From assembly GCA_016721195.1 (NCBI GenBank), contig JADKIO010000010.1:13501-77500 (forward strand): a stretch of DNA of 64,000 nt, written 5' to 3'. Under the pieces are notes generated by a model. The model was given only the letters and a program-made list of their open reading frames with translations, ran no database searches and was not told the origin of the DNA. The stretch is from Candidatus Geothrix skivensis (GTDB lineage Bacteria > Acidobacteriota > Holophagae > Holophagales > Holophagaceae). A program made the translations under genes and the position numbers. Every line of letters starts with the position of its first letter. Position 1 is the stretch's first letter. This document shows positions 17,488-28,670 of this stretch, one piece after another.

Positions 17488-17520
17488 CACGGGGGAGCCC
17501 CTGCTCCCCCGTGCCATTTC
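17488..17520 (+). terminator. terminator after sigma54 activator
   Basis: CACGGGGGAG pairs perfectly with CTCCCCCGTG around a six-base loop, followed by CCATTTC. It lies 26 bases after the stop. The T-run is weak. Confidence 0.7.
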
Positions 17521-17620
17521 CCCCCAACGGTTCACTCACCGCGACCATCTGGCCGGTCGCAATGCATAGATGCCTTTTCCCACGAATTGGTTCCCGCGGG
17601 GCCCCTGTTAACCTTGGCCC

Positions 17621-17755
17621 ATGAGCATGGAGCAGGAGCGCAATGCCACTTTGGCGAAGCCGAGGCCCGGAGGGCGCGGCACAGGGAGGCTCCGCCTCGG
17701 CAAGCAGAGCGAGCCGGAGCACGCGAAGCGTGCGTTAGGCGGAGGTGCCGCGTGA
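17621..17755 (+). CDS. possible 44-residue leader peptide upstream of prmA
   Basis: A short frame starting ATG at 17621 and ending in TGA that overlaps the prmA GTG start (GTGA). The predicted peptide is basic (many Arg/Lys/Gly) and resembles no known family. Two tight hairpins lie inside: GAGGC/GCCTC (17686-17698) and GCACGC-GAA-GCGTGC (17719-17733). The precise stop/start coupling is suggestive, but the frame lacks a good ribosome-binding site and could be chance in a structured GC-rich leader or repeat. Confidence 0.25.
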   Translation: MSMEQERNATLAKPRPGGRGTGRLRLGKQSEPEHAKRALGGGAA

Positions 17756-18621
17756 CGAATGCGACGCATCTGAGGTGGAGACTGGAGGTTCCCGACACCC
17801 AGGAGGAGGGGTTGTGTGCCTGGCTTGAGGCCCAGGGTTCCTCCGCCTTCTACCGCGAAGCCGATCCACCCCGGGCCTGCTATGCCTACTTTCCGCCGGA
17901 CCAGTCCCCCCCGGAGCCCTCGGGCCTGCTCGCCTTTCCTGGGGTGCGGCTTCAGGAAGCCGAGGCCTTCGGCGACGAGGACTGGCTGGCCAAGAGCCGG
18001 GAGGGCTTCGGTGCCTTCGACGTGGGCGCCCGGTTCCATGTTCGGCCCCTCTGGGAGCCGACCCCCGGCCCCGGGAATCGCATCGATCTGGTGGTGAACC
18101 CAGGCCTGGCCTTCGGGACCGGCGGCCACGAGACCACCCGCCTTTGCATGGAACTGTTGGAAGAGCTTTCCTTGGCGGGCCGGCTCCAGGGACCGGTCCT
18201 GGACATCGGCGCGGGCACGGGCATCCTGTCCCTGGCGGCCTACCTCCTGGGCGGAAGGGACTTGATGGCCTTCGACATCGACCCGGACTGCGGCCCGGCC
18301 ATGGGCGAGCTCGTGGAGCTCAATGCCCACCTGCTCCAGGGGGCCAGGCCCTACGAAAGCTTCGTGGGCACCCTGGACCACTCCTTGGTGCAGGGCCCCT
18401 ATCGCGGGCTGCTGGCCAACATCCTGCTGGAGACCATCCAGGATCTGCTGCCCCGGATGGCTGAAGTGGCCGCACCCGGTGGCTGGCTGGTGGCCAGCGG
18501 CATCCTCGCGGAGCGCACGGACGAGGCCCTGGTGAGCCTGGCCTCCCAGGGATTCAGACCCGAGAAGGTGGTGCGAGAGGGCGAGTGGATCGCGGTGCTG
18601 GCCGTGCGGGAGCAGGCATGA
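17752..18621 (+). CDS. prmA: ribosomal protein L11 methyltransferase
   Basis: A 289-residue SAM-dependent methyltransferase. It has the PrmA signature FGTGGHETTRLCM, SAM motif I VLDIGAGTGILSLAA and the ANILLETIQDLLP segment that binds substrate. It trimethylates residues of ribosomal protein L11. The start is GTG at 17752, preceded by GGAGGTG; no in-frame ATG precedes the conserved N-terminus. Its stop overlaps the murI start (ATGA). The usual N-terminal substrate-recognition domain is present but diverged. Confidence 0.92.
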   Translation: MTNATHLRWRLEVPDTQEEGLCAWLEAQGSSAFYREADPPRACYAYFPPDQSPPEPSGLLAFPGVRLQEAEAFGDEDWLAKSREGFGAFDVGARFHVRPLWEPTPGPGNRIDLVVNPGLAFGTGGHETTRLCMELLEELSLAGRLQGPVLDIGAGTGILSLAAYLLGGRDLMAFDIDPDCGPAMGELVELNAHLLQGARPYESFVGTLDHSLVQGPYRGLLANILLETIQDLLPRMAEVAAPGGWLVASGILAERTDEALVSLASQGFRPEKVVREGEWIAVLAVREQA

Positions 18622-19409
18622 CCCGGGCGGACCGACCCATCGGGGTCTTCGATTCGGGCATCGGGGGACTCACCGTCATCCACGCCCTGCGGCAGCTGCT
18701 TCCCCAGGAGGAGCTGGTCTACCTGGGGGATACGGCCCGGCTGCCCTACGGCACCAAGAGCCACCGCACCATCGAGCGGTACACCCTGCAGATGGGCGAG
18801 CTGCTCCAGCGTCATGACCCCAAGCTCATCGTCATCGCCTGCAACACCGCCAGTGCCCATGGGCTAACGGCCCTCCAGGCCGTGAGCCCCTGCCCGGTGA
18901 TCGGCGTCATCGAGCCAGGCGCCGAAGCCGCCTCCAAAATCTCCGGCCCCGTGGGCATCATCGGCACCTTGGCCACCGTGGGCAGCGCCGCCTATGACGC
19001 GGCCATTCATCGCCGGGACCCCGCCAAGGTCATCCACAGCGTGGCCTGCCCGCTGCTGGTGCCCCTGGCCGAAGAAGGCTGGTTCGACGATCCCGTCACC
19101 GACAGCATCTGCCGTCGCTACCTCAACCAGCTGCCCTTCGAGGTGAAGACGGTGGTGCTGGGCTGTACCCACTACCCGACCCTCCTGGCCAGCCTGGAGC
19201 GCAGCCGCCCGGGCACCCGCTGGATCGACAGCGGCCGCGTCACCGCCAAGGCCGTGGACCGCCTCCTGCAGGGCAGCCTCGGCTACCGCACCGCCAGCGC
19301 CCGGGGCGGGTTCCGGGTGCAGCTGACGGACGCCAGCACGCGGCTCCAGGAAGTGGGCAGCCGCTTCCTCGAAGAACCCCTGGGAGAGGTCGAAGTGGTG
19401 GAGATCTAG
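18618..19409 (+). CDS. murI: glutamate racemase
   Basis: A 263-residue cofactor-independent racemase that makes D-glutamate for peptidoglycan. The N-terminal FDSGIGGLTV carries the catalytic Asp. The two catalytic Cys are in VIACNTASAHG and VLGCTHYPTLL, with the His of the second motif also conserved. The length is typical. It overlaps prmA by four bases, so the two are co-translated. The downstream Cache-protein gene is convergent. Confidence 0.95.
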   Translation: MTRADRPIGVFDSGIGGLTVIHALRQLLPQEELVYLGDTARLPYGTKSHRTIERYTLQMGELLQRHDPKLIVIACNTASAHGLTALQAVSPCPVIGVIEPGAEAASKISGPVGIIGTLATVGSAAYDAAIHRRDPAKVIHSVACPLLVPLAEEGWFDDPVTDSICRRYLNQLPFEVKTVVLGCTHYPTLLASLERSRPGTRWIDSGRVTAKAVDRLLQGSLGYRTASARGGFRVQLTDASTRLQEVGSRFLEEPLGEVEVVEI

Positions 19410-19443
19410 GAGCCAGGTTCTTCCGTCCTCCTCGGGAGGGAAG

Positions 19444-19908
19444 TCAGTCCTTTTCCTTGTAGACGCCGCTGCCGATGATCATCCCTTCGTAGAATTCCAT
19501 GTAGGATGTCTTGGCATCGAGGGCGTTCGTGGTGGGATTGGGGTACTTATAGTCCACCCAGCCCTTGCCCCTGCCCTTGGCGATCTTGATCAGCTCCTGG
19601 ATGATCATCACGCCATCGGGATCCTTCAGATCGATCCGGTTCTTGCCGACCAGGGCGGCCGTGTTGTAGCCAATGGCCTTCACGGTGCCCCGCTCGTCGT
19701 AGATGAAGATGTAGAGCTCGCCACCCGTGGCCACATGGAACTTGCCGTTGGGCGAGTTCGTTTCCTCGATCAGCTTGGCGCCACCATGCTTTTTCGCGTA
19801 GGCCACGGCGGATTTCACCAGGGCCACGGCCTCGGTGGAGGTCGGGTTCTGGGCGTAGCAGACCAGGCAGGGAAGGGCGGTGGCAAGGAGGCATTTGGCG
19901 AAGTTCAT
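19444..19908 (-). CDS. secreted single Cache-domain protein
   Basis: A 154-residue protein with a signal peptide (residues 1-19, ending CYAQ) and a single Cache_2-type sensor domain. The characteristic GGELYIFIYDERGTVKAIGY strand pair is visible, with KGRGKGWVDYKYPNPTTN and a final GSGVYK. Such domains normally form the extracellular part of chemoreceptors and kinases that bind small carboxylates. Here there is no transmembrane helix or signalling output, so it is a free periplasmic or secreted ligand-binding unit. It may feed the nearby sensor kinase, but no direct link is shown. Confidence 0.85.
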   Translation of the reverse strand: MNFAKCLLATALPCLVCYAQNPTSTEAVALVKSAVAYAKKHGGAKLIEETNSPNGKFHVATGGELYIFIYDERGTVKAIGYNTAALVGKNRIDLKDPDGVMIIQELIKIAKGRGKGWVDYKYPNPTTNALDAKTSYMEFYEGMIIGSGVYKEKD

Positions 19909-20020
19909 GGGTTCTCCATCGCATTGAGGAGCCGACTACCTTGGATTGAAGGGCGCTTGGGGATTCCGGCTGGTGGGTTCTGTCCAGGGGAGCCGGCGGT
20001 ACCGGTCCTCGGTTGAGAGG

Positions 20021-20950
20021 TCAATTTTCCAGGCGCTTCTTGTTCATGACCAGCACGTCCTGGGGCAGGGGCACGAAGCCCATGGGTGCTAGCTGCTTCT
20101 GCCCTTTCGACGAAATGACGAATTGCAGGAACTTCAGCACCGAGGATTCAATGGGCCGGTTGGGGGCGCGATTGAAATAGAGGTAGACCACCCGGGTGAG
20201 GGGGTACTCGCCACTGGCCACGGATTCGTAGGAAGGTTCCACCGCGATCTTGCCGCCGGGGGGGATGAGTGGCACCGTCCGGAGGTTGTTGAACACTTCT
20301 CCCAGGCCCCCGTAGCCGATGGCGGCCTGATTGGACACCAGCTCCTCGATGAGGGTCATGGCGTCGGAGCTCTGGTGGTTGGTCTCCTTGTTGCGACCCC
20401 CCTTGGTGATGTTCTGCCGGAAGTACTCCCGAAGGCCATCGCCTTCAGGCCGGTCCACACACACGATGGGGCGGTTCGCCCAGTTGCCGGTGAGCAGGCC
20501 CAGGTCGCCCCAGGTGGAGATGTCCTTGGGGTGGCCGCTCAGCCGGCTGGTGGTCCAGATCGCATCAAACTGGTCGATCCGCAGCTCCTTGAGTGGGTTG
20601 TTTTTCTGGACCAGGACGACGAGGGCATCCACGCCGATGGCGATGCGGGTCGGTGGGTAGCCCCACTTGGCATTGAAGGCAGCAATTTCATCGGGCTTGA
20701 ACTCCCGGTTGATGGGGGCCAGCTGGGATTTGCCCTCGATGAGTGCCTTGGCCACCTCGGTGGCGGAATTCGGGCGGACATCCAGCTTGAAGTTTGCCTC
20801 CCCTGAACGCAGCAGGTCCTGCCAAAGCAGGATCAAGGGCTCCATGTCGTAGGAGCAGATGGTGATGGGGCCCGTCACCTTGGGACTTTCCTGGGCCTGC
20901 AGGCAGGAACCGAGGAGGAGGGCCGCGGTCAGGATGGAACGAAGGCGCAT
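20021..20950 (-). CDS. PstS-like phosphate-binding periplasmic protein
   Basis: A 309-residue type II periplasmic binding protein of the PBP_like/PstS family. A signal peptide (MRLRSILTAALLLGSCLQAQ) precedes the lobes. Segments such as INREFKPDE, DALVVLVQKNNPLKELRIDQ, GDGLREYFRQN and IGYGGLGEV follow the phosphate-binding pattern, and PLTRVVYLYFNRAPN is the usual late strand. No PstCAB permease genes are in the window, so it may serve as a sensor accessory rather than transport. The start at 20950 has GGAGC upstream. It follows the sensor kinase on the same strand after a 280-bp gap with no visible gene. Confidence 0.82.
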   Translation of the reverse strand: MRLRSILTAALLLGSCLQAQESPKVTGPITICSYDMEPLILLWQDLLRSGEANFKLDVRPNSATEVAKALIEGKSQLAPINREFKPDEIAAFNAKWGYPPTRIAIGVDALVVLVQKNNPLKELRIDQFDAIWTTSRLSGHPKDISTWGDLGLLTGNWANRPIVCVDRPEGDGLREYFRQNITKGGRNKETNHQSSDAMTLIEELVSNQAAIGYGGLGEVFNNLRTVPLIPPGGKIAVEPSYESVASGEYPLTRVVYLYFNRAPNRPIESSVLKFLQFVISSKGQKQLAPMGFVPLPQDVLVMNKKRLEN

Positions 20951-21230
20951 GGGACGCTCCGGAGGGTTAGACGGGTTCAAGTTCAGGGGCAAGCCTAGGA
21001 TACGGGATGAATGGGTCAGGGATGGAGCAGGATCAGAGGACCTGACGGGCACCATTCGACCAACAGGACGGGTGCCCGGCTATTCGACATGGGCCACAGT
21101 CTTTAGCCAGGGGCATGCCAGTAACTGGTTCCCGATGAGATAGTTGAGTGAGTTCGTGGGAAGCCCATGTCGCCAGGCACGGGACCCGCCAGAGGCGGTC
21201 GAATGATCTGATCCGATTTGGGCGAAAGGT

Positions 21231-22856
21231 TTAGGTTGATGCCTGACCTGGCAAGGTGAATACCACGGTGGTTCCTTGGCCCTGGACGCTCTCGATGCGA
21301 ATCTCGCCACCATGTCCCCGCACGATTTCCCGGCAGATGCTCAGGCCAAGCCCCGTGCCCTTGCCCTCGGGCTTGGTGGTGAACATGGGGCGGAAGACCT
21401 GGCCCAGCAGCTCGCTGGGGATGCCCTGACCCGAATCCTGGAACCGCAGCTCCCACCAGAGGCCCGTGGGGGTGCTCTCCTCGGAAGGAAGGGCCGTGAT
21501 ACGCACGGTGCCTCCGGAAGGCATGGCATCCACGGCATTGTTCATGAGGTTCAGGAACAGCTGCTCCATCTGTTTGCGATCGACGTTGAGGCAGCAGTGG
21601 GGCGAAGCGGCGGCTTCCACCGAGATGCCATGGGCGGTCAGGGTGGGCATCCACAGCTGCTGGAGGTCAGCCAGCAGGCCTTCAAAGGGCTGAGCCTCCC
21701 GGTGCAGCTGGGGCCGCCGCGTGAGGTCCAGCAGCCGGCGCACAATGTCCCCTACCCGCTGGATCTGGGCATGGATGACGCCCAGGCGCTCGCGGGTCTT
21801 GTCGGGCAGATCATCCTGGGCATCCAGCAGCTGGAGGTGACCCGCCACGAGGTTGAGGGGTGTGCCCACTTCGTGGGCGAATGTGGCCGTCAGCTGCCCG
21901 GCAACGGCCAGGCGTTCCTGGGCGCCCAGTTCTTCGCGCAACAGGGCGTTGCGCTCCACCATGGCGGCGAGCTCGTCGTTCTTGGCCTGCAGCTCGGAGA
22001 GAGCGGCGTCGATGCGGTCCTGCAGGTTGGCGTTCAGCCCGCGGATCTCGCGGATGAGGGCTTCGCGTTCCTCCCCCGCCCGCTGGATCTGGGTGGCCAT
22101 GTCGTTGAAGCGGGCGGCGATGAGGCCCAGCTCGTCGCTGCGGCGGACGGGGGCCCGGGCGCTGGACTCGCCCTGCTCGAGCCGCTGCATGGTGAGTACC
22201 AGGCCCTCGATGGGATCACTGATCAGCATGCGCAGGATCAGCCAGAGGAGGATGAATTCCCCCAGGAGGACCCCCGGCAGGGTGCGGAGGGTTCGCTTGA
22301 GGTTGTTGTCCCAGACCACCTCCCAGCGTTCCAGGTCGCAGTAGGCTCGGATCAGGCCGATGGTCGGCAGACCGGGCTTGTGGGCGCGAATGGGCAGATA
22401 GACCTTCCAGGCCTGCCGGCCTGTGTTGAGGTCCACCAGCTCGGCCTGGGCCTTGGGCAGGCTCAGGTACGAGCCGATCTCCGGTCCCCACTCGGCGTCC
22501 TCCTCCCTCCCGGAGGAGCGCACCAGCTCTACCTCGTTGCCCCTGCCGATCCGCCGAAAGACATCGATCTGGAAGATGCTGCGGTCAGGGCCGGCGATGC
22601 TCGCCAGCAGCTGGTCGAGTTTGTCGGGATCCTTGAAGGCTGGGTCCCGCTCGACAATGTCGGTTTCGACCGTGCCGGCGGCTTCGATCACCAGGTTGCG
22701 TGAGTAGTTTTCCAATTCCCGGCGGCTGTTGCGGATGATGTTGTAGGCCACCGCCACGGTGAGCACGCTGGTGACCAGCCCCAGCAAGAGGAAGAGCTTG
22801 GCGTGCAAGCTTCGCAGCCACCTCAGGGGGCGGATCCGAACGTGCCAGAAGCTCAT
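21231..22856 (-). CDS. membrane sensor histidine kinase (HAMP, HisKA, HATPase)
   Basis: A 541-residue kinase. A first transmembrane helix (about 18-40) is followed by a periplasmic sensor region (about 41-185), a second helix (around 190-215), a HAMP domain, and a coiled-coil linker. The HisKA domain carries FAHEVGTPLN with the phospho-acceptor His. The ATPase domain has NLMNNAVDAMPSGG, DSGQGIP and GKGTGLGLSICREIV boxes. The start overlaps the stop of the CHAD gene (ATGA). No response regulator is adjacent. Its position between the CHAD protein and a PstS-like protein suggests phosphate or polyphosphate status as its signal, by inference. Confidence 0.92.
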   Translation of the reverse strand: MSFWHVRIRPLRWLRSLHAKLFLLLGLVTSVLTVAVAYNIIRNSRRELENYSRNLVIEAAGTVETDIVERDPAFKDPDKLDQLLASIAGPDRSIFQIDVFRRIGRGNEVELVRSSGREEDAEWGPEIGSYLSLPKAQAELVDLNTGRQAWKVYLPIRAHKPGLPTIGLIRAYCDLERWEVVWDNNLKRTLRTLPGVLLGEFILLWLILRMLISDPIEGLVLTMQRLEQGESSARAPVRRSDELGLIAARFNDMATQIQRAGEEREALIREIRGLNANLQDRIDAALSELQAKNDELAAMVERNALLREELGAQERLAVAGQLTATFAHEVGTPLNLVAGHLQLLDAQDDLPDKTRERLGVIHAQIQRVGDIVRRLLDLTRRPQLHREAQPFEGLLADLQQLWMPTLTAHGISVEAAASPHCCLNVDRKQMEQLFLNLMNNAVDAMPSGGTVRITALPSEESTPTGLWWELRFQDSGQGIPSELLGQVFRPMFTTKPEGKGTGLGLSICREIVRGHGGEIRIESVQGQGTTVVFTLPGQAST

Positions 22857-23764
22857 GCGAGGGCACCGTTGGCGGGAGGCAGACCCAAGGCCCGGCGCAA
22901 TGCGCTGGTCAGGGCCGTGGGGTCCTGGCCGGGAACCTGAGCCACAAAGCGGTCGAAGGCACTGCGGCGGCTTTCCGCCACGGCCCCCAGGAGGTCGAGC
23001 AGCCCGGCGCAAAGGGTTGGCCGGTCGCGGGCGCGCAACTGGGCTTCGGACTCCCAAAGGAGGGCCTCGAGGGCCGCCAGGTCGTGGTGTTCGCCCAGGG
23101 TGGTCTGGAGGGCGCGCATGCCCGAGAGGACGGCCTCCGGGGGCTCCGCGAAGGCGCCTTCCAAAGCCTCGAGTGCGTAGCGCAGCTTCTTGATCTTCAC
23201 CCGCGTGCGGTGGAGTGCAGCAGGATCCTCATGGGCTGCCAACTCCGCGAGATGCCCCAGGGCCTGGTGGAGGCGGGGCTCCAGGCAGGCCCAGGCCGCC
23301 CCCTGGAGGGAGATGGCCTGAAAGGGGTGCTGAAGGGACGGAACCTCCAGCAGGCGGCCCAGGTCGGGCAGGCGCAAGTGGTCGAGTTCCCTGGCCATGG
23401 CGCGGCGGGCCTTGGCGCGGCCACGATCCACCTGCTCCAGGAGGCATTCGAGGACGGCCGCCTGGGTGGAGGTGGCGGCATCCCGGTGGTAGGCCTGCAG
23501 GTGCCCGGCGTGGACATCCAGCTCCCGGGTCAGCCCCAGCAGGTCCACCAGGGCCTTCAGGGCACGGCGCTGGGCCTTGTGTCCGGGGTAGTTGTCAGCG
23601 TCCACCAGGTCGAGCACGGCACCCAGGCGCCGGGCGGCCACCCGCACCTGGTGGAGCAGCTCATGCTCGTCGGTCCACCCATCCCTGCCGATAAGCTCCT
23701 GGAGCCGGGCCAGCCGGACCTCTAGGGCGTGATGAAGCAGGATCGCCAGTTCAGCCGGATGCAT
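22853..23764 (-). CDS. CHAD-domain protein (polyphosphate-binding type)
   Basis: A 303-residue all-helical protein with two CHAD halves. The conserved His/Arg/Lys surface is seen in LLHQVRVAARRLGAVLDL and LHRTRVKIKKLRYALEALE, and later LGEHHDLAALEAL. CHAD proteins bind inorganic polyphosphate through this basic surface and often co-occur with phosphate genes. It is the first gene of a minus-strand unit with the sensor kinase. No CYTH phosphatase domain is fused to it. The start at 23764 gives MHPAELA; a repeat element lies just upstream. Confidence 0.88.
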   Translation of the reverse strand: MHPAELAILLHHALEVRLARLQELIGRDGWTDEHELLHQVRVAARRLGAVLDLVDADNYPGHKAQRRALKALVDLLGLTRELDVHAGHLQAYHRDAATSTQAAVLECLLEQVDRGRAKARRAMARELDHLRLPDLGRLLEVPSLQHPFQAISLQGAAWACLEPRLHQALGHLAELAAHEDPAALHRTRVKIKKLRYALEALEGAFAEPPEAVLSGMRALQTTLGEHHDLAALEALLWESEAQLRARDRPTLCAGLLDLLGAVAESRRSAFDRFVAQVPGQDPTALTSALRRALGLPPANGALA

Positions 23765-23778
23765 CCCATGATTTTAGA

Positions 23779-23830
23779 GGCCGTTTCGAAATAGCCAGCG
23801 CTTTTCTGCCCGTTCCCCTAGGGCCCCGTG
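23779..23830. repeat. dispersed repeat, copy 1
   Basis: A 52-bp sequence beginning GGCCGTTTCGAAATAGCCAG in the divergent CHAD-uvrA gap. It aligns at about three-quarters identity with 63023-63076, including the same ends (GGCCGTTTCG and TAGGG-CCC). Confidence 0.5.
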
Positions 23831-23923
23831 GGTGGGTTCGCCCCCGGGATGAAATGGTGGTTCCAAGGCGATGACCTAGACACCCTTCGAAAAAGCGAAA
23901 AAATGGCGTAAGCTGAGTGGACC

Positions 23924-26757
<2,834 letters not shown>

Positions 26758-26761
<4 letters not shown>

Positions 26762-26931
26762 GCCAGAAGGTCCACCCGCCCGCCCAGGCCGCTACTCTGG
26801 TCCAGCATCCTGACCAGGTCGGCACCCAGCTTGGCATCCAGGTCCAGGCTCTTCTTGAGCATGCCCACGGCGACCTCGTTCTGGATCTTGGCCTGGTTGA
26901 TGGCAACGGCGCCGGCGGGGGAGATGTTCAC
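26758..26931 (-). CDS. YjfB-like putative motility protein
   Basis: A 57-residue gene, GTG at 26931 to TAG at 26758, preceded by AGG seven bases upstream. The product reads NISPAGAVAINQAKIQNEV, then GMLKKSLDLDAKLGADLVRM and ends GGRVDLLA. This is the pattern of the YjfB_motility family of small helical proteins found near flagellar and chemotaxis genes. It lies 19 bases after csrA on the same strand, downstream of fliW, which supports a flagellar link. Its stop overlaps the uvrA stop on the other strand. The role of the family is not defined. Confidence 0.8.
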
Positions 26932-26950
26932 TTAGGACCTCTACAGGGGT

Positions 26951-27202
26951 CTATCGGCCCTTGGGGCCGGGACCTTGAGCGGCCCGCAGCAGGGCCGCCG
27001 CGTCCTGGATGCTCACCCGGGTGACCGTGGCGGCCTTGTTCTCGGCGGCAATGGCTTCGAAAACCTCTCGTCGATGGACTTGGACGCTTCGCGGGGCCTT
27101 GATGCCCAGGCGAACCCCATCCTTGGTGATGCCGAGGACGATGACTTCCACCTCGCCGCCGATGACGATGGACTGCTCTGGCTTCCGGGTGATGACGAGC
27201 AT
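26951..27202 (-). CDS. csrA: carbon storage regulator, RNA-binding protein
   Basis: An 83-residue CsrA. It shows the standard order MLVITRKPEQSIVIGGEVEVIVLGI, broken here only for reference, then VRLGIKAPRSVQVHRREVF with the RNA-contacting Arg. The C-terminal tail (about 25 residues past the core) is longer than in E. coli CsrA. It regulates translation of flagellar and metabolic mRNAs. Lying next to fliW, it is expected to be held in check by FliW, as in Bacillus and many other phyla where FliW sequesters CsrA until flagellin uses it up. Confidence 0.97.
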   Translation of the reverse strand: MLVITRKPEQSIVIGGEVEVIVLGITKDGVRLGIKAPRSVQVHRREVFEAIAAENKAATVTRVSIQDAAALLRAAQGPGPKGR

Positions 27203-27224
27203 CTAAGCAGGCTAACAGAGCCCG

Positions 27225-27659
27225 TCACCTCTGGGCGATGACCGGGTAGCGCAGGGGGAATTTCTCTGAGTTGAGGACGATCTGGAAACCCATCCGGGTC
27301 TTGACGTTGATGACCAGCGGCCCCGCCAGGTTGGTGGTCATCTGCCGGGCATCCTCGGGAATCACCACCAGCGTGAGCACCATGGCCTCTTCGGGGGACT
27401 CCAGGTGGAGGGCTTCCGCCTCCTCCTCGCCCAGGGGCACCTCGTAGTCCTTCTTGATGCAGGCCGGATCGACGCAGACGAAGGACACGTCCTGGGACTC
27501 GGTCGACTGGAGGAACTTCAGGGGATAGGCATCCCCGGGTTCGAAGAGCCGGAAGAGGTTGAGGTTCGGGAAGCCCACCAGCCCCTTGGGAAAGGTGAGG
27601 AGGGTGGCCTCGTCCGGTTCCGGTGCTGGGACTGGGGTCGTTAGGGGATCAGGGGTCAT
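27225..27659 (-). CDS. fliW: flagellar assembly factor FliW
   Basis: A 144-residue FliW, an antagonist of CsrA and partner of flagellin. The core has TFPKGLVGFPNLNLFRLFE, FVCVDPACIKKDYEV, and TTNLAGPLVINVKTRMGFQI near the end, all FliW hallmarks. The start at 27659 overlaps the stop of the upstream exonuclease gene (ATGA); a TTG 21 bases earlier is possible. The N-terminal Pro-rich extension is not usual for FliW. Together with csrA and the YjfB-like gene it forms a motility-control operon, though no structural flagellar genes are in the window. Confidence 0.95.
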   Translation of the reverse strand: MTPDPLTTPVPAPEPDEATLLTFPKGLVGFPNLNLFRLFEPGDAYPLKFLQSTESQDVSFVCVDPACIKKDYEVPLGEEEAEALHLESPEEAMVLTLVVIPEDARQMTTNLAGPLVINVKTRMGFQIVLNSEKFPLRYPVIAQR

Positions 27660-28603
27660 GGCCGTCCAGGGTTGTTCCAAATCAACCCATCGGACGATTC
27701 CGGATCTTCCTTAGTTTCCAGGGCCCCGGCGCTGAAAACGTCCCACAGGGCATCGGCCCGCTTCCGGCGGAACCTGGGGTTGGGGATGGTGCGCTCCAGC
27801 TCCTCCTTGCTGCGGGGCGGATGGGCCAGGCGGGCCATGAGCCAGCGGTTGCCCAGTTCCATCACGGCGCCCACGTCCCCTTCGTTGCCCCAGGCCCACC
27901 GGAGCGCTGTCAGCTTCCGGGCCCGCTCCACCGCCAGCTCCCCCAGATGCTTCACCTTCTCGACCACGGGGTCATGCTTGGGGGATGAGTAGCCGCGGAT
28001 GCGCTTCAGCAGGTGGCGCATCTCCTTGGGCAGGCTGGCCAGGCGGGGCCCGATCTCCGGGTGGTCCCGGTGGGCGTCGCACTCATCGGCCAGGATCCTG
28101 AGGAGGGGCAGCAGCAGGGCCGCGTCGCGGCTGGCATAGCTGATCTGGGCCTCCCGCAGGGGGCGGATCATCCAGTTGGAGTCCTGCTCCTCCTTGGGAA
28201 TGTCGAGGCCCAGCTTGAGCTTGGCCATGGTCTTGAGGCCCGGCTGGGGGTAGCCCAGGGCCCGGGAGAGCAGCATGGTGTCGAAGATGCTCTCGGGCAC
28301 CACGTCGTAGAGCCGCTTGAAGACGATGCCGTCCCCGGAGAAATCGTGGACGATCCAGGGCACCTGGGCCATGGCCTGCAGGGCGGGTCGCATGAGGCCG
28401 GCCAAAGGGAGTGGGTCCACCAGCCAGGCCTGGTCGTGGGTGGCCACCTGCATGAGCGCCAGCACGCAGTGGTGCATGCCCGTGAGGCTGCACTCGATGT
28501 CCACGGACAGCACACCGGCCTTGTGCCAAAGCGGCAGTGCCTCCTGCAGCTTTTCAGGGGTATCCACGAAGGTGGTGGGAAGGTCGAAGTGGTCAAGCAC
28601 CAT
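27656..28603 (-). CDS. rnd: RNase D-like 3'-5' exonuclease
   Basis: A 315-residue DEDD-family exonuclease. The motifs are VDIECSLTG (Exo I, Asp and Glu), HDFSGDGIVF (Exo II) and YASRDAALLLPL (Exo III). A helical C-terminal region of HRDC type follows, one copy rather than the two in E. coli RNase D. It trims the 3' ends of stable RNAs. It is first in a unit with fliW, csrA and the YjfB-like gene, with an ATGA overlap to fliW. The start at 28603 leaves 67 bp to the divergent gene. Confidence 0.85.
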   Translation of the reverse strand: MVLDHFDLPTTFVDTPEKLQEALPLWHKAGVLSVDIECSLTGMHHCVLALMQVATHDQAWLVDPLPLAGLMRPALQAMAQVPWIVHDFSGDGIVFKRLYDVVPESIFDTMLLSRALGYPQPGLKTMAKLKLGLDIPKEEQDSNWMIRPLREAQISYASRDAALLLPLLRILADECDAHRDHPEIGPRLASLPKEMRHLLKRIRGYSSPKHDPVVEKVKHLGELAVERARKLTALRWAWGNEGDVGAVMELGNRWLMARLAHPPRSKEELERTIPNPRFRRKRADALWDVFSAGALETKEDPESSDGLIWNNPGRP

Positions 28604-28670
28604 ATGATCAGTGTGCCGCAAGAGGGGCTCCGATACGCTGGTGTGTCCGTCACGAATTTTGGGGAACACC

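Noticed and set aside
20951..21230. Possible gene between the kinase and PstS-like genes
   Set aside because: The 280-bp gap has no frame with a start, ribosome-binding site and protein-like translation; likely regulatory.
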